Positions 1 to 8,327 of a stretch of 64,000 nucleotides of DNA are shown here, piece by piece (position 1 is the stretch's first letter; every line of letters starts with the position of its first letter). The notes below the pieces were generated by a model, which was not told the DNA's origin, searched no databases, and was given only the letters and a program-made list of their open reading frames with translations. The stretch lies in NCBI GenBank assembly GCA_900766135.1, contig CAAFUF010000006.1, positions 1 through 64,000 on the forward strand, read 5' to 3'. Both the position numbers and the translations under genes were made by a program. This DNA is from Paenibacillaceae bacterium (GTDB lineage Bacteria > Bacillota > Bacilli > Paenibacillales > Paenibacillaceae).

Positions 1-206
1 TTCGGGAGAGAACTCGCGTGCGTCCGTTTGCACTAGGTGTAAAAAAACCGAATGTGCGTTTCTAGCTTGCAGGAGCTCTCCTTGACGAAGGCATAACATG
101 TGTAACCAACCCACGGATAGCAGCGTGCCGACCGTCGCTCGCAGGTTTGCTCTCGCGCCACGTGCTCAGGCAGAAAGAACGTGGGCTTGACAAAAACGTT
201 CATAGC

Positions 207-388
207 AACGGACCTGAGAGACGTTAACGGGTCATTTCCCGACGATTTCCCGATGTAACGGACTCAACTGTCGTTATTTAGCCGTAAATGCAGCTAATAA
301 GGACAATTTCGCTGGAATAAGATCATCTCAGTCCGTTAGGTTTCAAGGATGCCCGGCTCGCAGATAATAACGTCTCCTAGGTCCGTTA
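207..388. repeat. Nested inverted repeat of about 180 bp
   Basis: The outer arms are aacggacctgagagacgtta at 207-226 and its near-perfect reverse complement at 368-388. Inner arms at 256-278 and 316-338 share the same opening taacggact and a related tail ending in ttatt. Four copies of one degenerate unit are thus arranged as a palindrome inside a palindrome. It resembles the dispersed intergenic repeats I associate with Paenibacillus genomes, but that link is from memory and was not checked. Confidence 0.6.
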
Positions 389-415
389 GCCGTTAGCCGC
401 GCGTGCAAACCGAAA

Positions 416-455
416 CAGCCCGGACGCATCTTGTACTACAGATACGTCCGGGCTG
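416..455. repeat. Hairpin, 11-bp perfect stem
   Basis: cagcccggacg at 416-426 is exactly complementary to cgtccgggctg at 445-455. Three more pairs form inside after one mismatch, leaving a loop of about ten bases. No T-run follows on either strand, so it is not a typical terminator. It sits next to the nested repeat at 207-388 and may be part of the same element. Confidence 0.5.
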
Positions 456-553
456 CTATCTCATCCACCCGCTAGCGGCGATGTTACGAGCGGATATATT
501 TGCTTCAAGCAGGGAAATAACGAACCAGAGGGAGTTTACGTCCGCATTTGGGA

Positions 554-592
554 GCCGCTTGTCCTCCTTCCATCTCATCCGTGACAAGCGGC
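554..592. repeat. Hairpin, 10-bp perfect stem
   Basis: gccgcttgtc at 554-563 pairs perfectly with gacaagcggc at 583-592, with a 19-base loop. No T-tract follows. It is the second strong hairpin in the gene-poor left edge and is probably repeat-derived. Confidence 0.45.
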
Positions 593-659
593 GGACAAGA
601 GCGGCCCGAGGTCGTTATTTACATGCGTTGAATAAGCTAATCCCCCTACTAATTGCCGC

Positions 660-1814
660 TTAGCGGCTCTTCAACTCCTCATTATGCGCCAGCACCGCTT
701 GATGGATCGGATGCTCGGCGTCGAGGCCGGTGTATTTGGCCAGGGTCTGCGAAGCGCCGGCTTCTTTCAGCGACGCTTGCAGTTCCGCGGCTTCCGGATC
801 GTCCGGGGACTCGAAACGGAGCGCCATCGCCATCGTCAGCGCCAGGTAGCCGTATCCAAGCTCCCGTTCATACGCCTGCGTCGCCGGGGAGACCAGCCGG
901 TCGCCGGCGGACAGCTTGCGGATCGGTGAACGGCCGACCCGCGAAACCTCATCCGTCAGTGCCGGATTGGCGAAGCGCTCCAGAGTCGTATCGATATATG
1001 CCTGATGCTCGGCCGGCGAAAATCCATGTTTCGCCACAAGCACCGCCCCGGTCTCCGAGAGGACGGCGCGCACATGCCCAATGACCTTTTCGTCGTTCAT
1101 CGCTTCCTGAATCGTGGCATGGCCCTGCAGGTATCCCATGTAAGCGGCCGAGCAATGGCCGGTATTTACGGTAAACAGCTTGCGTTCGATATAAGGCTCT
1201 AGTCGGTCGACATAGTGAACGCCCTCCACCCGGTGAAAGCCGCCGAACATTTGCGATTGGTCTACGGCCCACTCATAAAAAGGCTCAACGACCACCTGGA
1301 GCGGATCCTCATGCTGCTGCAGAGGAACGATCCGGTCGACGGCGGCATCGGGGAACGCTACATTGGCGTCCGCCCACTGCCGCGTTGCCTCATCCAGCTG
1401 GGCATAGACGTGCTCCTTGAGCTGGGAGCTGCCGCCGATGGCGTTTTCGCAGGCAATGACATGAAGAGGGGCTGACGTTTCATGGGTCTTCCGCAGCATC
1501 AAGCCTTGAGCGATCGTGCCGGCGATATGCTTCAGCACCGACACGCCAACTGCCGTCGTCACCAAGTCCGCTTCGGCAATCGCCCGGGCGGCGCCAACGG
1601 GATCGTTCATGCTGTTGATCGCCGTCACGCCGCGCACGATGACGGTTTCCCGCTGATCGCTGGCCAGCGTGACAGGATATTCCTTGCGCCGCGCCAGCTC
1701 CGAAACCAGTTTCTCGTTCACATCGACAAAACTAATCTCGTAACCGGAACGGGACAATAGCAAGCCGATAAACCCTCTCCCGATATTGCCTGCGCCGAAA
1801 TGGACCGCCTTCAT
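660..1814 (-). CDS. mtlD: Mannitol-1-phosphate 5-dehydrogenase
   Basis: This cytoplasmic enzyme oxidises mannitol 1-phosphate to fructose 6-phosphate with NAD+, the step after PTS uptake. The 384-residue length fits the family. The N-terminus has the Rossmann signature FGAGNIGRGFIG at residues 6-17, and the middle carries ERKLFTVNTGHC, typical of polyol-specific long-chain dehydrogenases. The start ATG overlaps the mtlF stop by four bases (ATGA), so the two are probably translationally coupled. It is the last gene of mtlA-mtlR-mtlF-mtlD. Identification is firm. Confidence 0.96.
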   Translation of the reverse strand: MKAVHFGAGNIGRGFIGLLLSRSGYEISFVDVNEKLVSELARRKEYPVTLASDQRETVIVRGVTAINSMNDPVGAARAIAEADLVTTAVGVSVLKHIAGTIAQGLMLRKTHETSAPLHVIACENAIGGSSQLKEHVYAQLDEATRQWADANVAFPDAAVDRIVPLQQHEDPLQVVVEPFYEWAVDQSQMFGGFHRVEGVHYVDRLEPYIERKLFTVNTGHCSAAYMGYLQGHATIQEAMNDEKVIGHVRAVLSETGAVLVAKHGFSPAEHQAYIDTTLERFANPALTDEVSRVGRSPIRKLSAGDRLVSPATQAYERELGYGYLALTMAMALRFESPDDPEAAELQASLKEAGASQTLAKYTGLDAEHPIHQAVLAHNEELKSR

Positions 1815-2248
1815 GCTTCCATGCCCCCTTCAAGAATTTCCGCAATCTCCTCTTCCGTCCGGGCGTTCATGATCCGCTCCAGATTGGATTCCTCGGTGAA
1901 CACCATCGCAACGTTGGTCAAAACCTCCATATGATCCCCGCCGGCAGCGGCAATGCCGATGACGATAAAAGCCGGCTCATCGCCGCCGAAGTCGACGCCT
2001 TCGGGGAAACGAACCACCGATAGCCCCGTGGAGGATATCATGCTTTTGGCTTCTTTCGTTCCGTGCGGGATCGCCAGCCCTCCGCCCATATAGGTGGAGA
2101 CGATTTCTTCGCGCTCGACCATTTTGTCGACATACTCCTCCGTAACGTGGCCGGCGTCAACCAGCAGCTTCCCGGCCATGCGAATCGCCTCGTATTTATC
2201 GTTGGCTTTCCCATTCAATATAATTTTCTCTCTAGACAGTAATTTCAT
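1811..2248 (-). CDS. mtlF: Mannitol PTS EIIA component
   Basis: Cytoplasmic phosphocarrier that takes phosphate from HPr and passes it to the EIIB domain of MtlA. It has 145 residues from the start at 2248, which follows a GGGAGAG ribosome-binding site. An in-frame start further upstream would run into mtlR and lacks a site. The phosphorylated histidine is His62 in GGGLAIPHGTKEA, the classic EIIA-Mtl motif. It lies 43 bp after mtlR and overlaps mtlD. Being a free EIIA, it complements MtlA, which has only C and B domains. Confidence 0.95.
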   Translation of the reverse strand: MKLLSREKIILNGKANDKYEAIRMAGKLLVDAGHVTEEYVDKMVEREEIVSTYMGGGLAIPHGTKEAKSMISSTGLSVVRFPEGVDFGGDEPAFIVIGIAAAGGDHMEVLTNVAMVFTEESNLERIMNARTEEEIAEILEGGMEA

Positions 2249-2291
2249 GATTGTTCTCTCCCTTTCCACGGATTTTCCTATCTTTCGGTGT

Positions 2292-4370
2292 TTACAGATT
2301 CTCAAAATAAACCAACAGCTCGGTCGCCAAAAAATTGCGAATCTCCTGATGCTCTCCCGTTTCCAGCAGTTCCACCAGCTCCGGCTTCAGCAGCAAGGCG
2401 CTGATTTCGCTCAGCACCTCCAGGCTCTCACGGGACAACTCGCGCGGCGCCAGCATGAACAGCAGGGCCCCGACCTCCGTGCCGCCGTCCAGCAGCACGG
2501 GCTCCTCCAGCCGAAACAAGGCCAGCGAACGGTAATTCACGAACCGGGTTCGCGTATGGAACAAGGCCAACGAAGTCCCCGGAATGACCTGGCTGGCCAT
2601 CTTCTCCCGTTCCAGCAAACGGTCGGTCACGGCCTGCACGTCGGATACGCAAGGCGGTAAGGACGCCCGGTTTATTTCCTCCAACGCGGACGTAACCGTC
2701 TCCCGCAACGAGGATCCCCGGTTGTTCAGGGGACTTACTTCAAATTGTTCGAGCAGGCTGACGACTTCGTTCAGTACCATCGACAACGATCGTACCTTGT
2801 CAAAGGCTCTGGTCTTGGCGGATTCCGGTTCGGGTGCCGGCTTGCGCGATTTTAACGTCGTGTGCTGCACGTATTCCAGCAGCCGCTCGCTGTCCTCGTC
2901 CGTGAGCAGCGGGCTCAATTTGACGTAACGATCCTGCGGCAGAGGCAGATCGATCGTCGAGATGATCAAATCGTAATCGGACTCCGGAAGTCGTTTGGCT
3001 TCATACCATGAGACATTGCCAAGCACTTCGATTTGCGGCATCTCCTTGGCCAGCCGCGTGGCCAGCAGTTTGGAGGAACTGAGCCCGCTCGAGCAGACCA
3101 GGATGGCCCGCACGTTGCGGCCCAGCTGATTCAACCGTTCAATCGAGGCGCCGAAATGCATCACGAGGAATCCAATCTCCTCGTCCGGCACTTCCAGACT
3201 GGCCGCGCTCTCGTTCATCGCCTCCCGCACGATGCCAAACAATTCCTCGTAATCCTTGCGAATGGCGCCGAGCAGCGGATTGCGGATGCGCGAGCCTTCG
3301 CGGATTCGTTTAAACGCCGGGCCCATATGCTCAAGCAAACCGCTGCGAAGCAGGCGGTCTTCCTGAAACGGGATGCCGGTCCGCTTGATGACGTTCTCCG
3401 TCAGCCGGAACACGGTCTCGACCAGCTCCAAATCCGCCTGAACAAGCTCGGGAGAAGCTTCTTTGGCCCGGCTGAACAAGCCGTTCATATAGGCGATTTC
3501 CTCCGGCGGGAACGTAAGCGTAAGCTTCCCGGCCAAACGGAGGGCAAAGCGGGTCGTTTCGGCTTCATCTTGCTCCCCGCCTCCGGCGGAAGCCGGCTTG
3601 CCATGGCCCGCCATACTTGCCACGAATCTCCCTGCGTTGATCCGATTCACGGAAACGGAGAGATGGATCAGCAACTGGGTGTAAGCATTTTCGGACAAAT
3701 GCTCCGTCCAGTTCCAGTTCATGGCCCACAGCGCGTTCTCCACCGTCATCAGGTTGTGCGTGCCGACGACCTCCAGCAGTTTGGCCGTGGCCGAGGAGAC
3801 TTGGCTTACCGGCGATCCCCCGATCAGATCCGAGTAATCCAGATGATCGGCCGCCAATTGGCATAACGCCGCGCGTTTCCCCTGTTCATCTCCGACCATC
3901 TCCACGCCATAGCCCCGGCGGCGGACCAGCTCCAACCCGAAGCGGCGAGCCCAGGGCTCCACCTCGTCCAAATCGCTGCTGATGGTCGCGACCGTGACTT
4001 TCAAGCCATGAGCCAGCGTAAACAGCTTGCAGGGCTCCTGCTCCTCCAGCAACCGGCAGATCAGCAAGATCTGCCGCTCCTCTCCGGAGTAATCACTTGG
4101 CTTATCCACCAGCAGCAATCGCCTGGCCTCCTGCAGCTTCTCGCCTTCTTCGCTGTCCGGGGAATTGCTCCATACGGAGATGCCGGTGCCGGATTTACGG
4201 TGCAAAACCAATCCGAAAAAGGCCAATATTTTTTCAATCTCGTCCAGTTCCCGGTGAACCGTTCTGACGCTGACGTTGATCTCCGCGGCGATTTCCGCGG
4301 CGGTCATCCCGCTCTTGCGCCCGAGGAGGAGGATGAGGATCTGCTTTTGCCGTGCGGTCATTTTCCTCAT
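2292..4370 (-). CDS. mtlR: Mannitol operon activator MtlR (PRD regulator)
   Basis: Transcription activator of mannitol genes controlled by PTS phosphorylation. In order it shows an N-terminal helix-turn-helix (MTARQKQILILLLGRKSGMT onward), a second HTH segment, two PTS regulation domains, an EIIB-like domain with the cysteine in ILVCSSGLSSSKLL, and a C-terminal EIIA-like domain with a histidine in SLALFHTRT. From 4370 it has 692 residues, usual for MtlR. That start has GGGAGAG upstream; an in-frame start 22 codons earlier overlaps the hairpin after mtlA and is unlikely. The gene sits inside the operon between mtlA and mtlF. Confidence 0.93.
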   Translation of the reverse strand: MRKMTARQKQILILLLGRKSGMTAAEIAAEINVSVRTVHRELDEIEKILAFFGLVLHRKSGTGISVWSNSPDSEEGEKLQEARRLLLVDKPSDYSGEERQILLICRLLEEQEPCKLFTLAHGLKVTVATISSDLDEVEPWARRFGLELVRRRGYGVEMVGDEQGKRAALCQLAADHLDYSDLIGGSPVSQVSSATAKLLEVVGTHNLMTVENALWAMNWNWTEHLSENAYTQLLIHLSVSVNRINAGRFVASMAGHGKPASAGGGEQDEAETTRFALRLAGKLTLTFPPEEIAYMNGLFSRAKEASPELVQADLELVETVFRLTENVIKRTGIPFQEDRLLRSGLLEHMGPAFKRIREGSRIRNPLLGAIRKDYEELFGIVREAMNESAASLEVPDEEIGFLVMHFGASIERLNQLGRNVRAILVCSSGLSSSKLLATRLAKEMPQIEVLGNVSWYEAKRLPESDYDLIISTIDLPLPQDRYVKLSPLLTDEDSERLLEYVQHTTLKSRKPAPEPESAKTRAFDKVRSLSMVLNEVVSLLEQFEVSPLNNRGSSLRETVTSALEEINRASLPPCVSDVQAVTDRLLEREKMASQVIPGTSLALFHTRTRFVNYRSLALFRLEEPVLLDGGTEVGALLFMLAPRELSRESLEVLSEISALLLKPELVELLETGEHQEIRNFLATELLVYFENL

Positions 4371-4397
4371 ATTAAGTCTCTCCCTAATATAGACGCA

Positions 4398-4424
4398 AAA
4401 CACCGGCGAAAGATCGCCAGTGTT
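4398..4424 (-). terminator. Intercistronic hairpin between mtlA and mtlR
   Basis: Arms aacaccggcga and tcgccagtgtt pair with one mismatch. On the minus strand the stem ends in TTTT and is then followed by mixed sequence, so it is a weak terminator at best. It could lower readthrough from the abundant mtlA message into the regulator gene, or protect the mtlA 3' end. Confidence 0.45.
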
Positions 4425-4452
4425 CTGCCCCCGCATCGTAACCGGCGCCCTA

Positions 4453-5892
4453 TTAGCCTTTCAGCCGTTCGACCAGTTCATCGTATTTGGGACTCTTCAG
4501 GAAATTATCAATGGAGATATGCTCCGCATCCGGTTTGTTCGCGATGGCGCGATCCGTCAGCGTTTTTTGGGTAATGACGATGTCCGCATCGCTCGGGATT
4601 TCGCTAACGGCCGAATTGACGACCGTCACCTTCACGCCTGCATCCTGCATTTTCTTTCTCAGCACCGAGGCGCCCATCGCGCTGGAGCCCATACCGGCGT
4701 CGCAAGCGAACACGATTTTGTTGACCGTTTGTTTTTGCACGCCGCCCGCAGCAGCAGGAGCTGCAGCATGGCTTTTCGTACCTGCGGCTTTCATCTCTTT
4801 CATTTTCGCCGAAGCTTCTTCCAAATCCATGTCCTCTTCGTTTTGTTTACCCGTTTTGAGCAGCAGTGAAGCGACAAGGAAGGAAACGATCGTCGCCACG
4901 ATCACGCCGCTTAACATCGGCACATATCCGCCCTTCGGCGTCATCAGGAAGTAAGCGAAGATACTGCCTGGCGAAGGAGAACCGACAAGACCCGCACCGG
5001 TCAATTGGAACGTGAACGTCCCTGCTACGCCGCCGGCCATTGCGGCCAGAACCAGGATCGGTCTCATCAAGATGTATGGGAAATAAATCTCGTGAATCCC
5101 GCCCAGGAAGTGGATCACCACTGCGCCTGGAGCCGATTGTTTCACCATGCCGCGTCCGAAGACCCAGTAAGCCAGCAGGATACCAAGACCTGGACCCGGG
5201 TTCGATTCGAGCATGTATAACATCGATTTGCCGACCCGCAGCGCTTCTTCCGAAGCGATTGGCGTAATAACACCATGGTTGATGGCATTGTTCAGGAACA
5301 GCACCTTACCTGGTTCAATCAGGAGGTTGACCAGCGGGAGCAATTTAGCATCCACCAGGAAGTCAACGCCCGAAGACAACCCTTTGCTGATCGCGGTTAC
5401 GACCGGACCGATGCCGGAGTAAGCTCCAAGCGCCATCAGGCCGCCCAAAATCCCAATCGAGAAGTTGTTGACCAGCATTTCGAAACCGGATCTGATTTTG
5501 CCTTCGACCGCTCTATCGAACTGCTTGATGACCCAAGCGGATAAAGGACCCACGATCATGGCGCCGAGGAACATCGGAATATCGCTGCCGACGATAACCC
5601 CCATCGTTACGATCGCTGCCGTCACGGCACCGCGTTTGCCATGCACCATGTTGCCGCCGGTGTAGCCGATCAGAAGCGGCAGCAAGTATTTGATCATCGG
5701 ATCAACCAGCTTGCCTAGATATTCGTTTGGAATCCAGCCGGTTGGAATGAAGAGCGCAGTAATTAGCCCCCACGCGATAAATGCGCCGATATTCGGCATA
5801 ACCATCCCGCTGAGCGCACGACCGAACTGCTGAACCTTGACCCGGGCTCCGCCGGATCCTGCAGATGGATCTTTTGTTTGTGCTATAGCCAT
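4453..5892 (-). CDS. mtlA: Mannitol-specific PTS EIICB permease
   Basis: Membrane protein that imports mannitol and phosphorylates it to mannitol 1-phosphate. Residues 1 to about 345 form the multi-spanning EIIC domain, with family sequences such as NIGAFIAWGLITALF and NNAINHGV. A charged linker follows, then the cytoplasmic EIIB domain with the phosphocysteine Cys397 in FACDAGMGSS. The 479 residues fit a CB protein without EIIA, which is supplied by mtlF. An AAGGAGG site lies just before the ATG. It is the first gene of the operon, and a cre-like site lies about 85 bp upstream. Confidence 0.96.
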   Translation of the reverse strand: MAIAQTKDPSAGSGGARVKVQQFGRALSGMVMPNIGAFIAWGLITALFIPTGWIPNEYLGKLVDPMIKYLLPLLIGYTGGNMVHGKRGAVTAAIVTMGVIVGSDIPMFLGAMIVGPLSAWVIKQFDRAVEGKIRSGFEMLVNNFSIGILGGLMALGAYSGIGPVVTAISKGLSSGVDFLVDAKLLPLVNLLIEPGKVLFLNNAINHGVITPIASEEALRVGKSMLYMLESNPGPGLGILLAYWVFGRGMVKQSAPGAVVIHFLGGIHEIYFPYILMRPILVLAAMAGGVAGTFTFQLTGAGLVGSPSPGSIFAYFLMTPKGGYVPMLSGVIVATIVSFLVASLLLKTGKQNEEDMDLEEASAKMKEMKAAGTKSHAAAPAAAGGVQKQTVNKIVFACDAGMGSSAMGASVLRKKMQDAGVKVTVVNSAVSEIPSDADIVITQKTLTDRAIANKPDAEHISIDNFLKSPKYDELVERLKG

Positions 5893-5975
5893 AAAGAGAA
5901 ACCTCCTTAAAATGATGTACGGACCATCAACAACCTTGACTTGTTGGATTACCGTGCTTCTAAACTCATCCTAAT

Positions 5976-5989
5976 TCAAAGCGCTTTCT
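5976..5989. promoter_or_regulatory. Candidate cre (CcpA) site upstream of mtlA
   Basis: tcaaagcgctttct matches the catabolite-responsive consensus TGWAANCGNTNWCA at 12 of 14 positions around the conserved central CG. Its position about 85 bp upstream of the mtlA start fits carbon catabolite repression of mannitol uptake. No clear MtlR operator or sigma-A promoter was identified by eye in the 5893-6060 interval. Confidence 0.5.
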
Positions 5990-6061
5990 TTCTCAATCAA
6001 ATCAAAACACGGTTTCGTCATGATTATTGTTGACAACATTTGAAGAGCAATTCCCTCTACG

Positions 6062-6100
6062 CAAAAAAAGCCATCCCCTCGCGATAATAAGGGGACAGCT
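6062..6100 (-). terminator. Rho-independent terminator
   Basis: Read on the minus strand, a TCCCCT/AGGGGA stem with outer GC pairs ends in a run of seven T. It lies just after the stop of the small zinc-ribbon gene at 6134 and upstream of the mtlA promoter region. Confidence 0.75.
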
Positions 6101-6133
6101 TCTGCATTTCCACAGCATAGCCGGAATATATTG

Positions 6134-6346
6134 TTACGAGGAAGCGTGCATTTGCGGGAAATCCTGCACCATTTCCTCGCCGAAGAACAGATCGTCCAGC
6201 GAGCTGAGCGTTCCGTCTTCTTCGACTTGATACACGGACATTTTGTCGCCGTTTACGGTCAATTCGATAAAGCAACCCCAGCAATAGAACTGGTGGGACC
6301 CGATTTTCCCGATATCCTTGGAGTTGCAATTTGGACATTTCATCAT
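6134..6346 (-). CDS. Small zinc-ribbon protein, function unknown
   Basis: This 70-residue protein begins MMKCPNCNSKDIGKIGSH and continues FYCWGC. The two CxxC knuckles, 17 residues apart, are a typical four-cysteine zinc ribbon, as found in DNA-, RNA- or protein-binding factors. The rest is acidic with no other motif. AGGTGAT stands seven bases before the ATG, and a strong terminator follows, so it is a real short gene. It lies about 27 bp after the PRC-barrel gene on the same strand and is probably co-transcribed with it. Its role cannot be inferred. Confidence 0.8.
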   Translation of the reverse strand: MMKCPNCNSKDIGKIGSHQFYCWGCFIELTVNGDKMSVYQVEEDGTLSSLDDLFFGEEMVQDFPQMHASS

Positions 6347-6373
6347 AAACCATCACCTATCCATCCACAAAAT

Positions 6374-6877
6374 TCACGGCTTTTCAAGCAGCTGTTCGCT
6401 GCCCAGGGGCACCATGATCGCATTTTCCCCTCGGGTCATTTCCGGCAAAAAAGGCAGCAGCTTGCGCCCTTCCAACAGATCGGTGAAAAACCCGTCGCTA
6501 ATTTCAATTCCAGTAATTGTGTTTCCCAATTCGTGTTCGAAATAAACATCCGTCACATGACCCAGGCGAATTCCGTCTTCGGTCAGGACAGGCAGCTCTT
6601 TCAATTTCCCATTTCCCGTCAAAAAGGTATTCTGTATGTGCTCGGCTTCCCACTTGCGGACAGCCTGTTGATTGCGAATCATCACGGCATCTTCGCCGTA
6701 AGCCACGATATCGTCCCACCCTACAGCCTTGAAGCCGGAAATCCAAAACAATCGATTTTCCAGCTGGATGCCGACGATCGACCAATCGTGGTTCAGGAGG
6801 ACATCAACGACTTTCCCGACCTGCTTGCCATGCTCCACATCATAGACGGCCAGGCCGATCATTTCTTGCATTCTCAT
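6374..6877 (-). CDS. PRC-barrel domain protein (YrrD-like)
   Basis: 167 residues with two PRC-barrel-like halves: MIGLAVYDVEHGKQVGKVVD near the N-terminus and LTEDGIRLGHVTDVYFE from about residue 97. PRC barrels are small beta domains that bind proteins or RNA, for example in RimM. B. subtilis has a similar protein, YrrD, in the same neighbourhood as the cysteine desulfurase and mnmA, which matches the context here. GGGAGTG lies upstream of the ATG. A second ATG two codons later is possible. No catalytic residues are expected; the function is unknown. Confidence 0.8.
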   Translation of the reverse strand: MRMQEMIGLAVYDVEHGKQVGKVVDVLLNHDWSIVGIQLENRLFWISGFKAVGWDDIVAYGEDAVMIRNQQAVRKWEAEHIQNTFLTGNGKLKELPVLTEDGIRLGHVTDVYFEHELGNTITGIEISDGFFTDLLEGRKLLPFLPEMTRGENAIMVPLGSEQLLEKP

Positions 6878-6973
6878 GTTGAAAAAGACACTCCCTGCTT
6901 GGGCATTTCATGCTGTGCCGAAATTCTTAACCTCCCCTCCGCAAAAGCCGGTTTGAGCCCAAAAAGGTGCCCA

Positions 6974-8125
6974 TTATTTTCTTCTACGAAGACGTTCCAG
7001 GATGGTTCCAATTTTTTCGACCACTTCGGAAATTTCTTCCCTAGTATTACCCATTCCAACGCTAAATCGAATCGCCGAACGCAAAAAACTTGCCGGAAGA
7101 TGCATCGCCTCCAGTACATGGGACGGCTCCAATGACCCCGAGGTGCACGCCGATCCGCTCGAGGCGGCGATGCCTTCCATATCCAGATTCATCAGCATCG
7201 TTTCCGAATCCACCTCCGGAAAGCTGAGGTTGACGATATGCGGCAGCCGCTCGGTCGGATGGCCGTTCACATGGAAGGCCTCGCGGGTGATCCGCTGCTC
7301 CAAAGCGGACAGCAGTTCCTGAATCAACTGACGATCGTGCGCGGTGCGCGCCTCCCGCTCTGCCGCAGCTAGTTCCACGGCTTTGGCAAACCCGGCGATT
7401 CCGGCCATGTTTTCCGTACCGGCCCGGCGCTTTCTTTCTTGCAGCCCGCCGTGCTGAACCGGATCCAGCGAAAGATCCTTCCGTACATATAAAGCTCCGA
7501 CCCCTTGGGGTCCGTTGATTTTATGCGAAGAGAAGCTCATCAGATCGACCGGAAGCTCACGGCAGGAAATCGGCAGCGAACCCAGCGCTTGCACGGCGTC
7601 CACATGAAAGACGATCCCCCGCTCGCTGGCGATGGTGCCGATTTCGGCAATCGGCTGAATCGTTCCGACCTCGTTGTTGCCGTACATCACGCTGATCAGG
7701 ATCGTATCGGGGCGGATGGCCTCCCGCACCTGATCCGGATGCACCTGACCGTAGCGATCCACCGGCAAATAGGTCACCTCGAATCCGTCCTTCTCCAGAC
7801 GCTCGCAGGAATGCAGGACCGCATGGTGCTCGATGGCGGTCGTGATGATATGGCGGCCCTCCGCTTTCCGGGCGGATGCCGTGCCGAACAACGCCAGGTT
7901 ATCGCTTTCCGTCCCTCCGCCGGTAAATACCAGCTCATCCGGACGGCAGCCGATCCGGGCCGCAACCGTATCGCGCGCCCCGTTCACCAGGCGTTTGGCC
8001 TCCCGGCCGTAGTAATGAACGCTGGAGGCGTTGCCCAATTGCTCCCGCATCACCTTCAGCATCGTCTCCGCAACCTCCGGATGGATCGGCGTGGAAGCAG
8101 CATGGTCTATGTAAATATGCTTCAT
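6974..8125 (-). CDS. Cysteine desulfurase, IscS/NifS family (YrvO-like)
   Basis: PLP enzyme that removes sulfur from cysteine as an enzyme-bound persulfide. Residues seen include AIEHHAV near 98-104, the PLP lysine Lys202 in SSHKINGPQG, and the catalytic Cys327 in SSGSACTSGS. The 383 residues from 8125 fit the family; AAGGAAC and AAGGTGG precede the ATG, and an in-frame upstream extension has no family similarity. In Bacillus the orthologue YrvO donates sulfur to MnmA, which lies about 3 kb away here, so a role in tRNA 2-thiouridine formation is likely. The nearby cymR supports cysteine-linked regulation. Confidence 0.93.
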   Translation of the reverse strand: MKHIYIDHAASTPIHPEVAETMLKVMREQLGNASSVHYYGREAKRLVNGARDTVAARIGCRPDELVFTGGGTESDNLALFGTASARKAEGRHIITTAIEHHAVLHSCERLEKDGFEVTYLPVDRYGQVHPDQVREAIRPDTILISVMYGNNEVGTIQPIAEIGTIASERGIVFHVDAVQALGSLPISCRELPVDLMSFSSHKINGPQGVGALYVRKDLSLDPVQHGGLQERKRRAGTENMAGIAGFAKAVELAAAEREARTAHDRQLIQELLSALEQRITREAFHVNGHPTERLPHIVNLSFPEVDSETMLMNLDMEGIAASSGSACTSGSLEPSHVLEAMHLPASFLRSAIRFSVGMGNTREEISEVVEKIGTILERLRRRK

Positions 8126-8285
8126 GTTCCTTAGCCACCTTAACTTAAGGGAATACGCGCCGATGAGTGCGGGGCATATTCCTAACAAATTTTGAGCGAA
8201 TTTAATTCTATATTATTTTATCCGAAAAAACTACTCATGCGTAAAATACACGAAACCGACAGATTCGGCAAGCTTCTCTAAACGA

Positions 8286-8310
8286 AAAAGCCTGCCGTAT
8301 GGCAGGCTTT
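8286..8310 (-). terminator. Rho-independent terminator of the MFS gene
   Basis: The stem AAGCCTGCC/GGCAGGCTT with a four-base loop is followed on the minus strand by TTTTTC. It lies 18 bp after the stop of the efflux gene at 8328. Confidence 0.8.
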
Positions 8311-8327
8311 GGCAACAAAGTGATTCG

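Larger units (their letters stand above)
1..659. other. Gene-poor region with repeats, no convincing CDS
   Basis: No reading frame here has a good ribosome-binding site together with a recognisable product. An 86-codon frame around 403-663 runs straight through two hairpins and has no Shine-Dalgarno, so I treat it as chance. The stretch is rich in inverted repeats, listed separately. It lies downstream of the mannitol operon, which ends at 660 on the minus strand. No T-tailed terminator for mtlD was recognised. Confidence 0.6.

Noticed and set aside
403..663. 86-codon frame at the left edge
   Set aside because: No ribosome-binding site, and it crosses two hairpins of the repeat region.
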